Assembly (NCBI RefSeq): GCF_013113835.1
Contig: NZ_VTYQ01000004.1
Span: forward strand, 124,001-188,000
Length of the DNA: 64,000 nt
DNA from: Vibrio sp. RE88
GTDB lineage: Bacteria; Pseudomonadota; Gammaproteobacteria; Enterobacterales; Vibrionaceae
Direction of reading: 5' to 3'
Position 1 is the first letter of the stretch. The number at the start of each line of letters is the position of its first letter. Below are positions 41,657 through 51,985 of this stretch, piece after piece. The position numbers and the translations under genes were made by a program. The notes under the pieces are model-generated. The model did not search any database and was not told the origin of the DNA. It saw only the letters and a program-made list of their open reading frames with translations.

Positions 41657-42232
41657 ATGAATATGCTTACTTTCGATAAAACAGAAATCCAAAAACAAGA
41701 CAAGCCATTTATCGCTGAAGCAGTCTTCGCGGTAGAAAAGATGAATTCAAATCAAGCCACCGAGAAGCAAGTAAAAGCAAAACAATTGCTAGATCGTCTA
41801 TTTCCACTTGAGAGTGGATCACACAAAGACGTTACCGCATATGTTATCGACTATCGCCATGTAATGGCTTATTTCAAAGATGGTAGTCACAGCGGTTTGA
41901 AGCACTCTAAACACTTTGTTGCTTACACGGGCGAGAAAGAAGATCCTGAATCTATCTTGTTTAGAGATGGCACAGGAAGCCATGTTGAACTGACATTCGG
42001 CAATCATAAAGGCACAGGCTGTGTAGAGTTGGTTGAAATTGATGACATCCAACTAGAGACCTGCACTATGTTCCCTCAGGAAAGCAGTGAAATTTCTGCG
42101 ATGCGCCATTGGATCAGCTTGGTGAAAGGGGATGAGAAAGGCAAACCACGTGCATGTACTGAAGCAAAAGAGTACACGGCGAAAAATGGTGACGACTATG
42201 ACCTTGAGTGCTGCTACACACTAAGTCGCTAA
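41657..42232 (+). CDS. Protein of unknown function divergent from the XRE regulator
   Basis: 191 residues, soluble, no signal peptide or span. Notable stretches are YVIDYRHVMAYFKDGSHSGLKHSKHFVAYTGEKEDPESILFRDGTGSHVELTFGNHKGTGCVEL and ETCTMFPQESSEISAMRHWISLV, rich in histidine and with a cysteine pair near the end (LECCYTLSR). GAGGGAAACACT precedes the ATG at 41657. In other vibrios malate synthase sits beside this kind of regulator, and the second half may be related to an AceB-type end. I cannot confirm that, so no function is given. Its expression is probably set by the phased repeats upstream. Confidence 0.6.
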   Translation: MNMLTFDKTEIQKQDKPFIAEAVFAVEKMNSNQATEKQVKAKQLLDRLFPLESGSHKDVTAYVIDYRHVMAYFKDGSHSGLKHSKHFVAYTGEKEDPESILFRDGTGSHVELTFGNHKGTGCVELVEIDDIQLETCTMFPQESSEISAMRHWISLVKGDEKGKPRACTEAKEYTAKNGDDYDLECCYTLSR

Positions 42233-42256
42233 TCTAACTACAATTGATTCTGTCAT

Positions 42257-42286
42257 TAAAAGCTCCACATTGTGTGGGGCTTTTAT
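42257..42286 (+). terminator. Terminator after the unknown gene
   Basis: AAAAGCTCCACA pairs with TGTGTGGGGCTTTT (one bulge) and is followed by ATTATAT. Fair. Confidence 0.7.
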
Positions 42287-44449
<2,163 letters not shown>

Positions 44450-44473
44450 TAAAAAAACACAACATCGTAAGTG

Positions 44474-44505
44474 AAAGGGCTCCATCTGGAGCCCTTTGTT
44501 TTTTA
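44474..44505. terminator. Terminator of the protease gene
   Basis: AAAGGGCTCC pairs with GGAGCCCTTT around ATCT, followed by GTTTTTT. It overlaps the tail of the converging frame at 44503. Confidence 0.9.
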
Positions 44506-45213
44506 GACATCCAATGGTGGCATACCATGTAAGGATGCAAGCTGCGATAGCGAGAGGTTGCTTTTCGCCAGTGAACTGCGAGACGCTACTGTCGGTTTCA
44601 CCGCGGCAGGTTTCACTGCGAATTCGTGTCCATCTAATAGGCCTTTACCGTTCTTGAGTTCATTAAGTCGGGCGTTAATGACGCCATCGGTGCTGGAGAA
44701 ATCAATCTTGTAACTACCGACGTACTCTTGAACGTATTTAGTAGAGAGGGATTTAAGTTTATCGATGTAAACCACGGCTTTATCATATTCGCCCTGAGAT
44801 ACGGCATCTAACTTAGGCGTTAACAATTGCGCAAACTTCATGGGATGCCCGACAAAGCCACTGCCCATCACGAGCGCAGCCACGATAGGGGTGGTCACCA
44901 CCGCACTTTGGAACCACTCAGAAAACATCTTATGATCACTGACTAAGCTGCCGTTAGCAGTGCGGTTATGCCATTCTTTCTTTGCACGTTTTAGCACTTT
45001 GTCGAGTAAGCTTCGTTGGACAAAGAAGTCTACAAGTTTAATAACACGTTCTAGAATACTGACGATAAGGCTAATGATAGAACCAATGCCAGCGGCGGTT
45101 GCTCCTGCTATTCCAGCGACGCTTAGTGCAACACTCTTGAGCCCCCCCAGCACACCCATCGCAGAATGACGAGCCAACGCTTTGGAAATGATACTCGGAT
45201 GCCCTCCTAGCTA
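44503..45213 (-). pseudogene. Downstream half of an amber-split gene (or separate 230-residue membrane protein)
   Basis: This frame follows directly in phase after the TAG at 45211 of the upstream half. Reading on through gives LGGHPSIISKALARHSAMGVLGG, then hydrophobic segments (VALSVAGIAGATAAGIGSIISLIVSIL and TPIVAALVMGSGFVG), a Lys-rich link and a Pro/Ala tail ending GMPPLDV. It has no good start of its own: only TTG 45177 and ATG 45159, neither with a ribosome site, although AGGAGGG lies right after the TAG without a start at usual distance. So it is either the second half of a broken ~440-codon gene or a coupled gene with an odd start. Function unknown. Confidence 0.55.
45202..45208 (-). 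promoter_or_regulatory. Strong Shine-Dalgarno without a matching start codon
   Basis: AGGAGGG on the minus strand, directly after the TAG. The only in-frame near-start within reach is ATT at 45189, 12 bases on. Next are TTG 45177 and ATG 45159. Confidence 0.5.
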
Positions 45214-45813
45214 TTCAACACCACGGCCTTTGTAAATTTGCGTGATAAGATCTTTAGATTTTAAAATGGATTTTTTAACGGCAGAGTATAAGCTCGACGC
45301 ATTTCTGAAGTGACTCCAAACCGGAATTAGAGTCGCTAAATTACCTGCGTATTTACTTGTGAGCCAAGAGCCCACCTCAGCCAACCATTCTAGTCCATGC
45401 GCTAAATCACCATAAACATCCCGAACTTTGTTAAGCAAGGTACGAAAGAAATCAGAAAGTAAATCTTTTATGCCGTCTTTCATCGCAGTCGTTACTTCCG
45501 CGACTTTTGAAGCTGCTTTAGAAATAGTTTTCGCGGCTTTGCTGTTCTTCAGTTTGGTTGCGGCTTCTGTATTGCTGAGCAAGCCCATAGCAGCGGTTTT
45601 GAAGTCGCTAAACGGCTCAGTCCCAACAACAAACGCACTGAAAAAGTGTGCGTTCGAAATTTTTGCAACCTTAGTGATTTTCGTACTCGCAAGCATATAC
45701 ATTGCACCCATTCGAGCATCGGCCATCTGAGCGACCTGTACCCCCCGTGCTGTATCAGAAGTATTGCCAAAGATTTTGTCTTTGATGAGACGCTTAAGTA
45801 GTTTGACTTGCAT
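45211..45813 (-). CDS. Lysine-rich membrane-active-looking protein downstream of the ART gene
   Basis: About 200 residues from ATG 45813, which has GGAGG five to six bases upstream. It opens MQVKLLKRLIKDKIFG, is rich in Lys/Ala in the middle (KNSKAAKTISKAASKVAEVTTAMKDGI), and has an amphipathic C-terminal half (DFFRTLLNKVRDVYGDLAHGLEWLAEVGSW). No signal peptide. It is in frame with the following gene apart from one TAG, so it may be the first half of a ~440-residue protein. It follows the ADP-ribosyltransferase gene by 110 bases, presumably one operon. No family recognised. Confidence 0.6.
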   Translation of the reverse strand: MQVKLLKRLIKDKIFGNTSDTARGVQVAQMADARMGAMYMLASTKITKVAKISNAHFFSAFVVGTEPFSDFKTAAMGLLSNTEAATKLKNSKAAKTISKAASKVAEVTTAMKDGIKDLLSDFFRTLLNKVRDVYGDLAHGLEWLAEVGSWLTSKYAGNLATLIPVWSHFRNASSLYSAVKKSILKSKDLITQIYKGRGVE

Positions 45814-45916
45814 GGAAGCCTCCATTCAAAAATGTAGAGCGTACTAGGGGACTCAGTTATCAATACTGGGATAACAAAGAGGGAGTTCGCGTTACGTACT
45901 TTAATCGTACGAATAT

Positions 45917-45941
45917 AGGATGATCAGAGAACGATCATCCC
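45917..45941 (-). repeat. Perfect hairpin overlapping the ART stop codon
   Basis: GGATGATC (45918-45925) pairs with GATCATCC (45933-45940), 7-base loop. There is no T-run after it on either strand, so it may be an mRNA stability element. Confidence 0.45.
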
Positions 45942-46475
45942 TTCATATGCGGGGTTTTTTGTCAGCACTTTAGTGACGCTGTTGTAGTGCCCGAATATCA
46001 TTTCAGGATGGATACTATTGGCGACATTGATTTCGCATTGGTAGGCATCCACTTGATACATATCGTCCAGTTTGCGCTTGGCACTATAGTTGACATCCAA
46101 AGCCATTGGGTGGTTAGACAAGTCGATAATGTAAATGTCTTCAGCTCTCCACTCTTCCGCGAAGGTGTAGTTGTAGGTCGTTGATATACCGACACTTCCT
46201 GTGTGTCCCCGAGCTTTTCTTCCCGTAAATGTATCCCATTCAATAGCAACATCTCGCTGACGAAAACCTTGATTAAAGAAATACTCCATACCATTCTGAG
46301 CGAATCCAGAGTCTGCTCTGTAGACAATCCCTTTGTACAAACAACAGCCTGCCATCTGACTTTTGCATTCGAGTCTTCGAGCAAAATATTTGGTCGTTAA
46401 ATTTTCCACCACATGTGACTCGACCATAAGTTTGTTTCGGTCTTCGTATTTTTTTCGTTTGAAGAATAGTGGCAT
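45924..46475 (-). CDS. Putative ADP-ribosyltransferase toxin domain (pertussis toxin S1-like)
   Basis: 183 residues from ATG 46475, chosen because GAGGT lies at good spacing; ATG 46487 has none. Three catalytic blocks of the R-S-E class are in order: VYRADS (Arg53), GISTTYNY (Ser98-Thr-Thr), and YQCE with the candidate catalytic Glu148, followed by SIHPEMIFGHY. Pertussis S1 has VYRYDS, FVSTS and YQSE...RIPPENI in the same order, so the likeness is strong, including Gln two before the Glu. No signal peptide. It likely uses NAD to modify a protein; target unknown. First gene of a leftward set. Confidence 0.75.
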   Translation of the reverse strand: MPLFFKRKKYEDRNKLMVESHVVENLTTKYFARRLECKSQMAGCCLYKGIVYRADSGFAQNGMEYFFNQGFRQRDVAIEWDTFTGRKARGHTGSVGISTTYNYTFAEEWRAEDIYIIDLSNHPMALDVNYSAKRKLDDMYQVDAYQCEINVANSIHPEMIFGHYNSVTKVLTKNPAYEGMIVL

Positions 46476-46901
46476 GCGATACCTCATACAGTAAATCTAG
46501 AGAACATACATAGTTTAAAGCGATGCTTCTTACCAAAAGCCGTATGACTTGAATTTGGCTGCTAAACCTAAAATTGAACATGCGGGTTTGGCTAAAAAGT
46601 AACCCACGTAATTTTTCCTGACAAGCCTGTACGTGCGTAAGTAATTTCTTACAAGTAAGCAATGTTGGGCTCAGATAATTAGAAACTCATGGTTTGATAA
46701 GCGGCTTTTGTCAATCAAAAGAGTAAGATATAAATATGTCGTTGCTTGAATAATCACGTTGCTATCTCATACCACTTTATGGTTTCACTCTTTTATTTTT
46801 TGGTCAGACCAGGAGCGGGTTTGGAGACATGCGATAAGCGAATGGTACACAAGCTTTGTCAGTGCAGTGGCTATCATCTGCGAGTAGGCATGACGCTATA
46901 T
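46476..46901. other. Gene-free AT-rich region upstream of the ART gene
   Basis: 426 bases. It must contain the ART promoter, read leftwards. I found no recognisable operator, RNA or terminator. A small weak ORF (46746-46940) is not credible. Base composition is lower in GC than the flanks. Confidence 0.5.
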
Positions 46902-47672
46902 TTACTGATATTTATCAAAGAGCTCAAAATAGCGTTTTGATGTTGTGAAGGCTTCTATTCTTGCCCATAACGCTTGAGCCAGATCAGGATGAGCAGAATA
47001 AAAGTCCTTTGAAAAAGCGAGATAGGAATATTGATCACTGAGCGGGAGCTTTTCTTTGATAATGCCAGTAATCGAACTATTGTCGTTAATTATCTTATCA
47101 GTAATGGATTCCAGCCCTACCCACCCATTAATTCTTCCTTTGCTCAACAGTTCTAACCCTTTGTAAGCACTTGTCGCTTCCTTAACTGCAATGCCCTGTT
47201 TTTCAAGCTTAGCGATGATAGAGTAATTTGTTGTTGCTCCTATCTTACCGTCGGCTTGATAGAGCTTGCCGCCTTTGCTGTATATGGTTGCGCCTTTTGG
47301 CTTATATAAGAAATAACGTTGTCTTTTTAGATACTTAAGTTTATCAACGTAACCATCTTTCATAGGGTATTCTAAAAACTCTGTTCGTGCGGTACTAAAG
47401 CTGGCATGGAAGATGGCATCGACTCTGTTGTGCTTTGCCATTTTTAAAATTCGGCTCCAGGGGGCTCTTTTAAAAACGATATCCACCCCTATTTCACGAG
47501 AGACTAATCGCAACGTTTCAACCGTTACGCCTGGTGACTTAGCGTTAACGCTGCCAGCGGCTCCGACTATATAAGGCGGAAATTCTAGGTCTGAATATCC
47601 GATGACGATCTGTTTGCCATAACATTGGGTGGTTATGAAGAGTAGAGCGATGATGTAAGGAAGTGCCCTCAT
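46902..47672 (-). CDS. Periplasmic substrate-binding-like protein 1 (SBP_bac_3 fold)
   Basis: About 256 residues. Signal peptide from ATG 47672 (LPYIIALLFITTQCYG), then the periplasmic-binding type II fold: VIGYSDLEFPPYI, VDIVFKRAPWSRILKMAKHNRVDAIFHASFS and GGKLYQADGKIGATTNYSIIAKL. No ABC permease genes are near, so it may be a stand-alone receptor-like or signalling partner. It is divergent from a paralogue, 130 bases between their starts. Confidence 0.82.
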   Translation of the reverse strand: MRALPYIIALLFITTQCYGKQIVIGYSDLEFPPYIVGAAGSVNAKSPGVTVETLRLVSREIGVDIVFKRAPWSRILKMAKHNRVDAIFHASFSTARTEFLEYPMKDGYVDKLKYLKRQRYFLYKPKGATIYSKGGKLYQADGKIGATTNYSIIAKLEKQGIAVKEATSAYKGLELLSKGRINGWVGLESITDKIINDNSSITGIIKEKLPLSDQYSYLAFSKDFYSAHPDLAQALWARIEAFTTSKRYFELFDKYQ

Positions 47673-47802
47673 AAAAACACCATAAATTATGCGTAAAACG
47701 CGAATTGCCAAGAATGCTGTCGTCAGCGCACATTCAGGATATTGTTCTTACGAACACCATCAATTACAGCTATGATTTTAGTACTAAAGTGAAGCGATGA
47801 TT

Positions 47803-48558
47803 ATGAAAAAGATACAAATTCTATTAGTGGTCATACTTTTTATTTCGGTGACTGCTAACGCTGATGATGGCGCCATACGTTATGTCACAGAAGAGTACCC
47901 ACCTTACAACTACTCTGATAACGGTAAGCTTAAAGGGATGTCCGTGGATGTGCTTGAAGCTATGTATGCAATAGCGGGAACGGACCTTGATACCTCCCAA
48001 ATCAAGATATTACCTTGGCAACGTGCGTATAAAACAGCGCAAAAGAAACCCAATTTTGCGCTGTTTTCCACGACTCGAACCATTGGTAGAGAAAATGATT
48101 TTCACTGGGTCGGGCCTATCGTCGCAACAAGTATTGTAATCCTGACGTCGTCAAATGATATAGAAGTGAATTATTTAGCCGACTTATACTCGTACAAAAT
48201 TGGTGTGGTAAGGAAAGATATTGGAGAGGAAAGTTTACTTGAAATGGGTTTTCCTAAAGAAAGCTTATATGTAAGTGATGATGCGCGAAAATTAATTGAA
48301 AAGTTAAGTACCGGAGAGCTTAACTTTATTGCTTATGAGGAGAATGTCGCCCGCTGGTGGATTACACAAGCAGGCTATGAGCAGAAAGCGTTTAAATCGG
48401 TTTATAAACTTGCGGATGGCCAGCTGTATTTTTCATTCAATAGAAAAATTCAGTTAAGTAAAATTGAAACACTACAATCTGCTTTGATGGCGTTGAAAGC
48501 GAAAGGTAGTGGGAACACGCAAAGCCAGTACCAACAGATATATAACAAGTACTTTTAA
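47803..48558 (+). CDS. Periplasmic substrate-binding-like protein 2 (SBP_bac_3 fold)
   Basis: About 251 residues with signal peptide (ILLVVILFISVTANADD). Similar to the protein at 58103: both share EEYPPYNYSDNGKLKGMSVDVLEA versus ESYPPANYMEGDKITGYAVEILLA, the ...LPWQRAY/QPWARSY stretch and FSTTR...VGPI. No transport genes are adjacent. It is the divergent partner of protein 1 and presumably binds an amino-acid-like ligand. Confidence 0.82.
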   Translation: MKKIQILLVVILFISVTANADDGAIRYVTEEYPPYNYSDNGKLKGMSVDVLEAMYAIAGTDLDTSQIKILPWQRAYKTAQKKPNFALFSTTRTIGRENDFHWVGPIVATSIVILTSSNDIEVNYLADLYSYKIGVVRKDIGEESLLEMGFPKESLYVSDDARKLIEKLSTGELNFIAYEENVARWWITQAGYEQKAFKSVYKLADGQLYFSFNRKIQLSKIETLQSALMALKAKGSGNTQSQYQQIYNKYF

Positions 48559-48656
48559 ACGTCGCCTAAGGATTACTGAATTTAATAATCTTAAGTTGGT
48601 AATTCCACACAATGATCACAGCCGCAGATACCAATCGCTCCTGTCCGTTTGACGTT

Positions 48657-49745
48657 TTAGATGGAGAAAATAGGGGACATTCCATAATTTTCTCCGGCCA
48701 TGAATAGAAGGCCAATAGTTATCAGTAGCAAGCCACCAATAAGTTGGACATAAGCACCAGCAAGGTTCCATCCTTCATTCTTACTGCTGTTATTGACCAG
48801 ATAGCGTTTCACCACATGTTTACCAGTCAATGTCATAATAGCAATCAAAGATGTAGTAAGAGCAGTGCCTACAGCCATGAGTATGGCACTGACGACACCC
48901 ATCCAATATAGCCCTGCAACATTGGCAAAAAGCAGCACCATAATGGCACCAGTACAAGGTCGTATGCCAATCGTAGTAATAATTGCTAGATATTCTCGCC
49001 AAGTGGACGCCCGATTGATGGCATCGGCTTCAGCTACATGGTTATGACCACAACCGCACGTATCGCTATGCTGGTGTATTGGCGGAGTGATGTTGCTTAC
49101 AGGGCTTCTCCCAATCGGTGACAGCTCTCCTGAGGAAGTGACGACGAGCGGTGTTACTGAATTCACTCGAATTTTTGGTTTGCGTATCGACTTATAAATG
49201 TTTTTCAGGGCTTTGTACATGATCAACCCACCGAATAAGGCGACCAGACCGAAGCTGAATGTGACGAAAAGCGAAGCTTGCTGGTTGACTACCCGCATCG
49301 ACGCATTAAACCCCCAGACTAAGACTGTTACCAAGGTTATAGCGACCAGAGCTTGAAGCATGGCGGAAACCACAGTGATCACTAAGCTTGCTTTTACTTT
49401 AGTTGGGTGAGTAGCCAAGTATGTGGTTACAATCACTTTTCCATGTCCGGGACCAAGCGAATGAAGCATGCCATACAAGAAGCTAAAGCCAATCAGATAG
49501 CTACCTGCTATGAGTGTGTTTTCTTTTGCATCATAGAGTAAGTCTGCAAGCTGACTATTGACCTCTCTTTGCCAGTGCGCCGTTTTTACGACCAGTGTAG
49601 GCCATGCGAGCCAGAGCTGGTAAAGGCTTAAGGCGAGTATTACTGTGACTGTAAGGGCGACCAGCCAAGCTTGGTAAGGGCGTGAAGGAGTGCTTTCTTG
49701 ACGCGCAGGAGCATTAATCGTCAGCGGTTTCATATTTGTACTCAT
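48657..49745 (-). CDS. NicO-family nickel/cobalt-type transporter
   Basis: 362 residues, six or seven spans. The NicO/RcnA pattern is seen in YGMLHSLGPGHGKVIVTTYL (with the metal-binding His) and TTIGIRPCTGAIMVLLFANVAGL. The cytoplasmic loop is His/Cys rich (IHQHSDTCGCGHNHVAEA). It probably moves Ni, Co or Zn; the Zur-like box upstream argues for zinc (inference). It starts 9 bases after the DUF1007 gene ends, so they are one operon. Confidence 0.85.
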   Translation of the reverse strand: MSTNMKPLTINAPARQESTPSRPYQAWLVALTVTVILALSLYQLWLAWPTLVVKTAHWQREVNSQLADLLYDAKENTLIAGSYLIGFSFLYGMLHSLGPGHGKVIVTTYLATHPTKVKASLVITVVSAMLQALVAITLVTVLVWGFNASMRVVNQQASLFVTFSFGLVALFGGLIMYKALKNIYKSIRKPKIRVNSVTPLVVTSSGELSPIGRSPVSNITPPIHQHSDTCGCGHNHVAEADAINRASTWREYLAIITTIGIRPCTGAIMVLLFANVAGLYWMGVVSAILMAVGTALTTSLIAIMTLTGKHVVKRYLVNNSSKNEGWNLAGAYVQLIGGLLLITIGLLFMAGENYGMSPIFSI

Positions 49746-49754
49746 GATTCATGT

Positions 49755-50501
49755 TTAGACTGAAGGGATGCTCGCACAGTGGATTTTGACGGTCTGGGTA
49801 AACAGTTGACCTAATGCATTATCTGGGTCTGCATCCGCTGGTAATGACATGGCATAGCTCATCTGCTCAGGAGTAGGGTTGGGTTCAATCACTTCTAAAT
49901 CACATTGTCGTTCCAGTTCTGGAGACAAAACCACGTCATTGGATGATTTCCAAGCCATATCGACATAGTAACTGGGTTCGAAAATAAGTAAGCGTAGAGA
50001 GTCTCGTGTCACGGGTTGTGGTTTTGAAAGAGGCAGTTCGAAGCTCAGTACGAGTTTGGCTCTATCACGGGTTAGAGAGCCATTCTGAGCGACTTTGTAT
50101 TTGATAGGCGTTTCACCATCGTAGAAATAGGTAAAGTAGTGTTCATACAACATATTCTCTAGCACAGAGGTGGAGACCTCTTGCAAAGATGACTGCTCAT
50201 TTTTAGCGCTCATGTCTTTTCCATCTAGCATGTAGGCGGATGTCATCGCATCAAATGTCCATTCCATCTTCAAACTGGTGATCATTCCGTTTTTGCCTTG
50301 AATATAGGTCTTCAAATCGATCCAAGAGTGAGGGTGAGCCTGCACTGAGGGTGCAATAATCATTGCGATAAAAAGCCAGCTCTTATTGCCCCAACTTTCT
50401 TGAATACGACCACGGTAAGCGGAGGAGAAGTTATTTCCAGCATCAGAGATTTGTTTTATAAGGCGTATACATGGCTTGAGGAAGCCGTCGAGTTTGTTCA
50501 T
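49755..50501 (-). CDS. DUF1007 family periplasmic protein
   Basis: 248 residues. The mature start is AHPHSWIDLKTYIQG, the DUF1007 signature with two His after the hydrophobic segment LFIAMIIAPSVQA, so it is exported and probably binds a metal there. The n-region before this segment is unusually long (about 40 residues), which raises the possibility of a wrong start, though no better start codon is in frame. The DUF1007-NicO pair is a known metal transport association. It probably delivers metal to the transporter. Confidence 0.85.
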   Translation of the reverse strand: MNKLDGFLKPCIRLIKQISDAGNNFSSAYRGRIQESWGNKSWLFIAMIIAPSVQAHPHSWIDLKTYIQGKNGMITSLKMEWTFDAMTSAYMLDGKDMSAKNEQSSLQEVSTSVLENMLYEHYFTYFYDGETPIKYKVAQNGSLTRDRAKLVLSFELPLSKPQPVTRDSLRLLIFEPSYYVDMAWKSSNDVVLSPELERQCDLEVIEPNPTPEQMSYAMSLPADADPDNALGQLFTQTVKIHCASIPSV

Positions 50502-50525
50502 TTGTACTGCAAGAATGATGGTTTT

Positions 50526-50538
50526 GTTATGTTATAAC
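50526..50538. promoter_or_regulatory. Zur-like box upstream of DUF1007-NicO
   Basis: GTTATGTTATAAC, arms GTTAT and ATAAC, within an ATGTTATAACAT perfect palindrome, 25 bases before the DUF1007 ATG. This matches the core of the gammaproteobacterial Zur operator. Confidence 0.6.
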
Positions 50539-50738
50539 ATATGATTGTTGGTGAGAGAAAAAGTTCAATATTAGAAATTTGTAGAGCGTGACAATCGAGA
50601 GGTAAATACACTCAAATTGGATTAAGAGTTGAGTGATTCATCTGGGAGAGTAGATGGATTTTTCAGTCGATGAGATTCGATGTCATTATTGAGTAGTGTT
50701 GCCAGAAACCAATCTGATTATCAAAGTCCTCCTGATAT

Positions 50739-50771
50739 CAAAAAGCCGCCAATCAAAAGATAGGCGGCTTC
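50739..50771 (-). terminator. Terminator after DUF2999-like gene
   Basis: AAGCCGCC (50743-50750) pairs with GGCGGCTT (50763-50770), with extra ATC/GAT inner pairs; read leftwards, TTTTT follows. Confidence 0.85.
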
Positions 50772-50788
50772 TCCAAACAGATTTTTGC

Positions 50789-51043
50789 TTATTGCTGAAG
50801 CTTCGATTTTGCTTCTTCGACTTTAGAGAAGTCTAAACCAAGCTCTTCAACTGCTTCTTTGATTAGCGCTGGATTTTGCATTACTTGGCCCATAAGAAGT
50901 TGTAGCTTCTCTTGTGGCAGACCAAGTTGGCTGATGGTTGCCATGGCTGCTAGAGGGTTCTGTGTCAACGTCTGAAATAGTTCGTTGATTTGCTCGTCGC
51001 TGATGTTGTTCTCTTTCAACGTCTCTAGAATTGGGTTCATCAA
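50789..51043 (-). CDS. DUF2999-like small Vibrio protein
   Basis: 84 residues, all helical, acidic, without span or signal: NISDEQINELFQTLTQNPLAAMATISQLGLPQEKLQLLMGQVMQNPALIKEAVEELGLD. A helix-turn pattern repeats twice (DEQINELFQTLTQNP and QEKLQLLMGQVMQNP), suggesting a two-helix repeat. I know it as the uncharacterised DUF2999 family of vibrios. Own terminator, so probably monocistronic. Function unknown. Confidence 0.72.
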   Translation of the reverse strand: MMNPILETLKENNISDEQINELFQTLTQNPLAAMATISQLGLPQEKLQLLMGQVMQNPALIKEAVEELGLDFSKVEEAKSKLQQ

Positions 51044-51112
51044 ATTACCTTTTGACCACTAAATGAAATAGGCGCTCAGTCTAACATCAAGCTAATGAAG
51101 GTTGTACTAGCA

Positions 51113-51367
51113 CTAACTCACCTGAGTGAATTTTATGTCTTTGAAATGTGGGTTTTCTATCAAGGCTGTCATAGAAACCAAGGTTTCGGTCGGTAGCTGT
51201 ATTTCACCCGTTGCTGTCGCGATCACAATGGATTCCCTTCGATGGGCATCGTAGTTGGTTGTTATCGCTTTACCTTCAACAATCTGGCCCGACTCCGTCA
51301 CCAACCGAACAGGGATATGATAGAGGCAGGCTATTTCGATGTAATCGTATTGGTTACAGGAGATCAT
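51113..51367 (-). CDS. rof: Rof (YaeO)-like Rho-binding antiterminator
   Basis: 84 residues. CNQYDYIEIACLYHIPVRLVTESGQIVEGKAITTNYDAHRRESIVI matches the Rof start (C-x2-YD-x-E-AC) and Sm-like fold. Rof binds Rho and inhibits termination. It starts 2 bases after the stop of the cupin gene and is the last gene of a closely packed leftward set. Confidence 0.8.
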   Translation of the reverse strand: MISCNQYDYIEIACLYHIPVRLVTESGQIVEGKAITTNYDAHRRESIVIATATGEIQLPTETLVSMTALIENPHFKDIKFTQVS

Positions 51368-51369
51368 GC

Positions 51370-51684
51370 TCAGTCCTTATAAAAAATGGCCAGCCAGATC
51401 GTTTCTTCATCTGGCGTGGTGTAGCTCACTCTATGCTTAGTATGGGCCGGTATTTTGATATGGTCACCAGCCCTTAGCTCAACTTCCTTACCGCCAGGGT
51501 ACTGGAGGCGAGCGTAGCCTGTTAGCACCACGACCCATTCATGTTCGTCTTGGTCATACCAAAAATCTGGCTCGGAGTTTTGCCCCTTTGAGACGATGCG
51601 CTCAAGGCGAAAAGATTGACCGGACAGGAGGTCTTCAAACACTTCTTCTGATAGATCGTCAGGGATGGATTGTAAAAGGTTCAT
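51370..51684 (-). CDS. Small cupin-domain protein
   Basis: About 104 residues from ATG 51684, a single cupin: EPDFWYDQDEHEWVVVLTGYARLQYPGGKEVELRAGDHIKIPAHTKHRVSYTTPDEETIWLAIFY. The metal ligands appear as E/H pairs in DEHEW and HTKHRV. It may bind a small carboxylate or nothing known. It starts inside the end of the Dabb gene. Part of the packed operon. Confidence 0.78.
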   Translation of the reverse strand: MNLLQSIPDDLSEEVFEDLLSGQSFRLERIVSKGQNSEPDFWYDQDEHEWVVVLTGYARLQYPGGKEVELRAGDHIKIPAHTKHRVSYTTPDEETIWLAIFYKD

Positions 51685-51688
51685 CGCG

Positions 51689-51985
51689 TTACACCGTATA
51701 ATCAAACACCACAATGTCTTCAAGGATTGGTCTGAAGATCTCTTTCAAAGCATCATGCTCTGGGTGGGGCAAGTAACGGTCTCGACCTGCTTCGTCAGGA
51801 AACGTCATCATCACGCAGTGGGTGTAGTGTTTGTTTTTCCCTTCTGGGCTGTCATTGAGCCCCCATTCTACGCTATCGACACCTTCAACCTTGGCTGGCA
51901 TGGATAGAAACGAAGCCTTCAGCTCATCAATCTGCTGTGATGAAGCATTCGGTTTAAATTGAATAAGTAGAATATGTCTGATCAT
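51689..51985 (-). CDS. Dabb (stress-responsive alpha-beta barrel) family protein
   Basis: 98 residues: IRHILLIQFKPNASSQQIDELKASFLSMPAKVEGVDSVEWGLNDSPEGKNKHYTHCVMMTFPDEAGRDRYLPHPEHDALKEIFRPILEDIVVFDY, the typical Dabb dimeric ferredoxin-like pattern with HP-x-H. Role unknown; members act as small stress proteins or cyclases. It overlaps the macro gene by 4 bases, so translation is coupled. Confidence 0.87.
   Translation of the reverse strand: MIRHILLIQFKPNASSQQIDELKASFLSMPAKVEGVDSVEWGLNDSPEGKNKHYTHCVMMTFPDEAGRDRYLPHPEHDALKEIFRPILEDIVVFDYTV

Noticed and set aside
46746..46940. 64-residue rightward ORF in the gene-free stretch upstream of the ART gene
   Set aside because: It has no ribosome site, overlaps the end of a good gene on the other strand, and has no domain or sensible composition.
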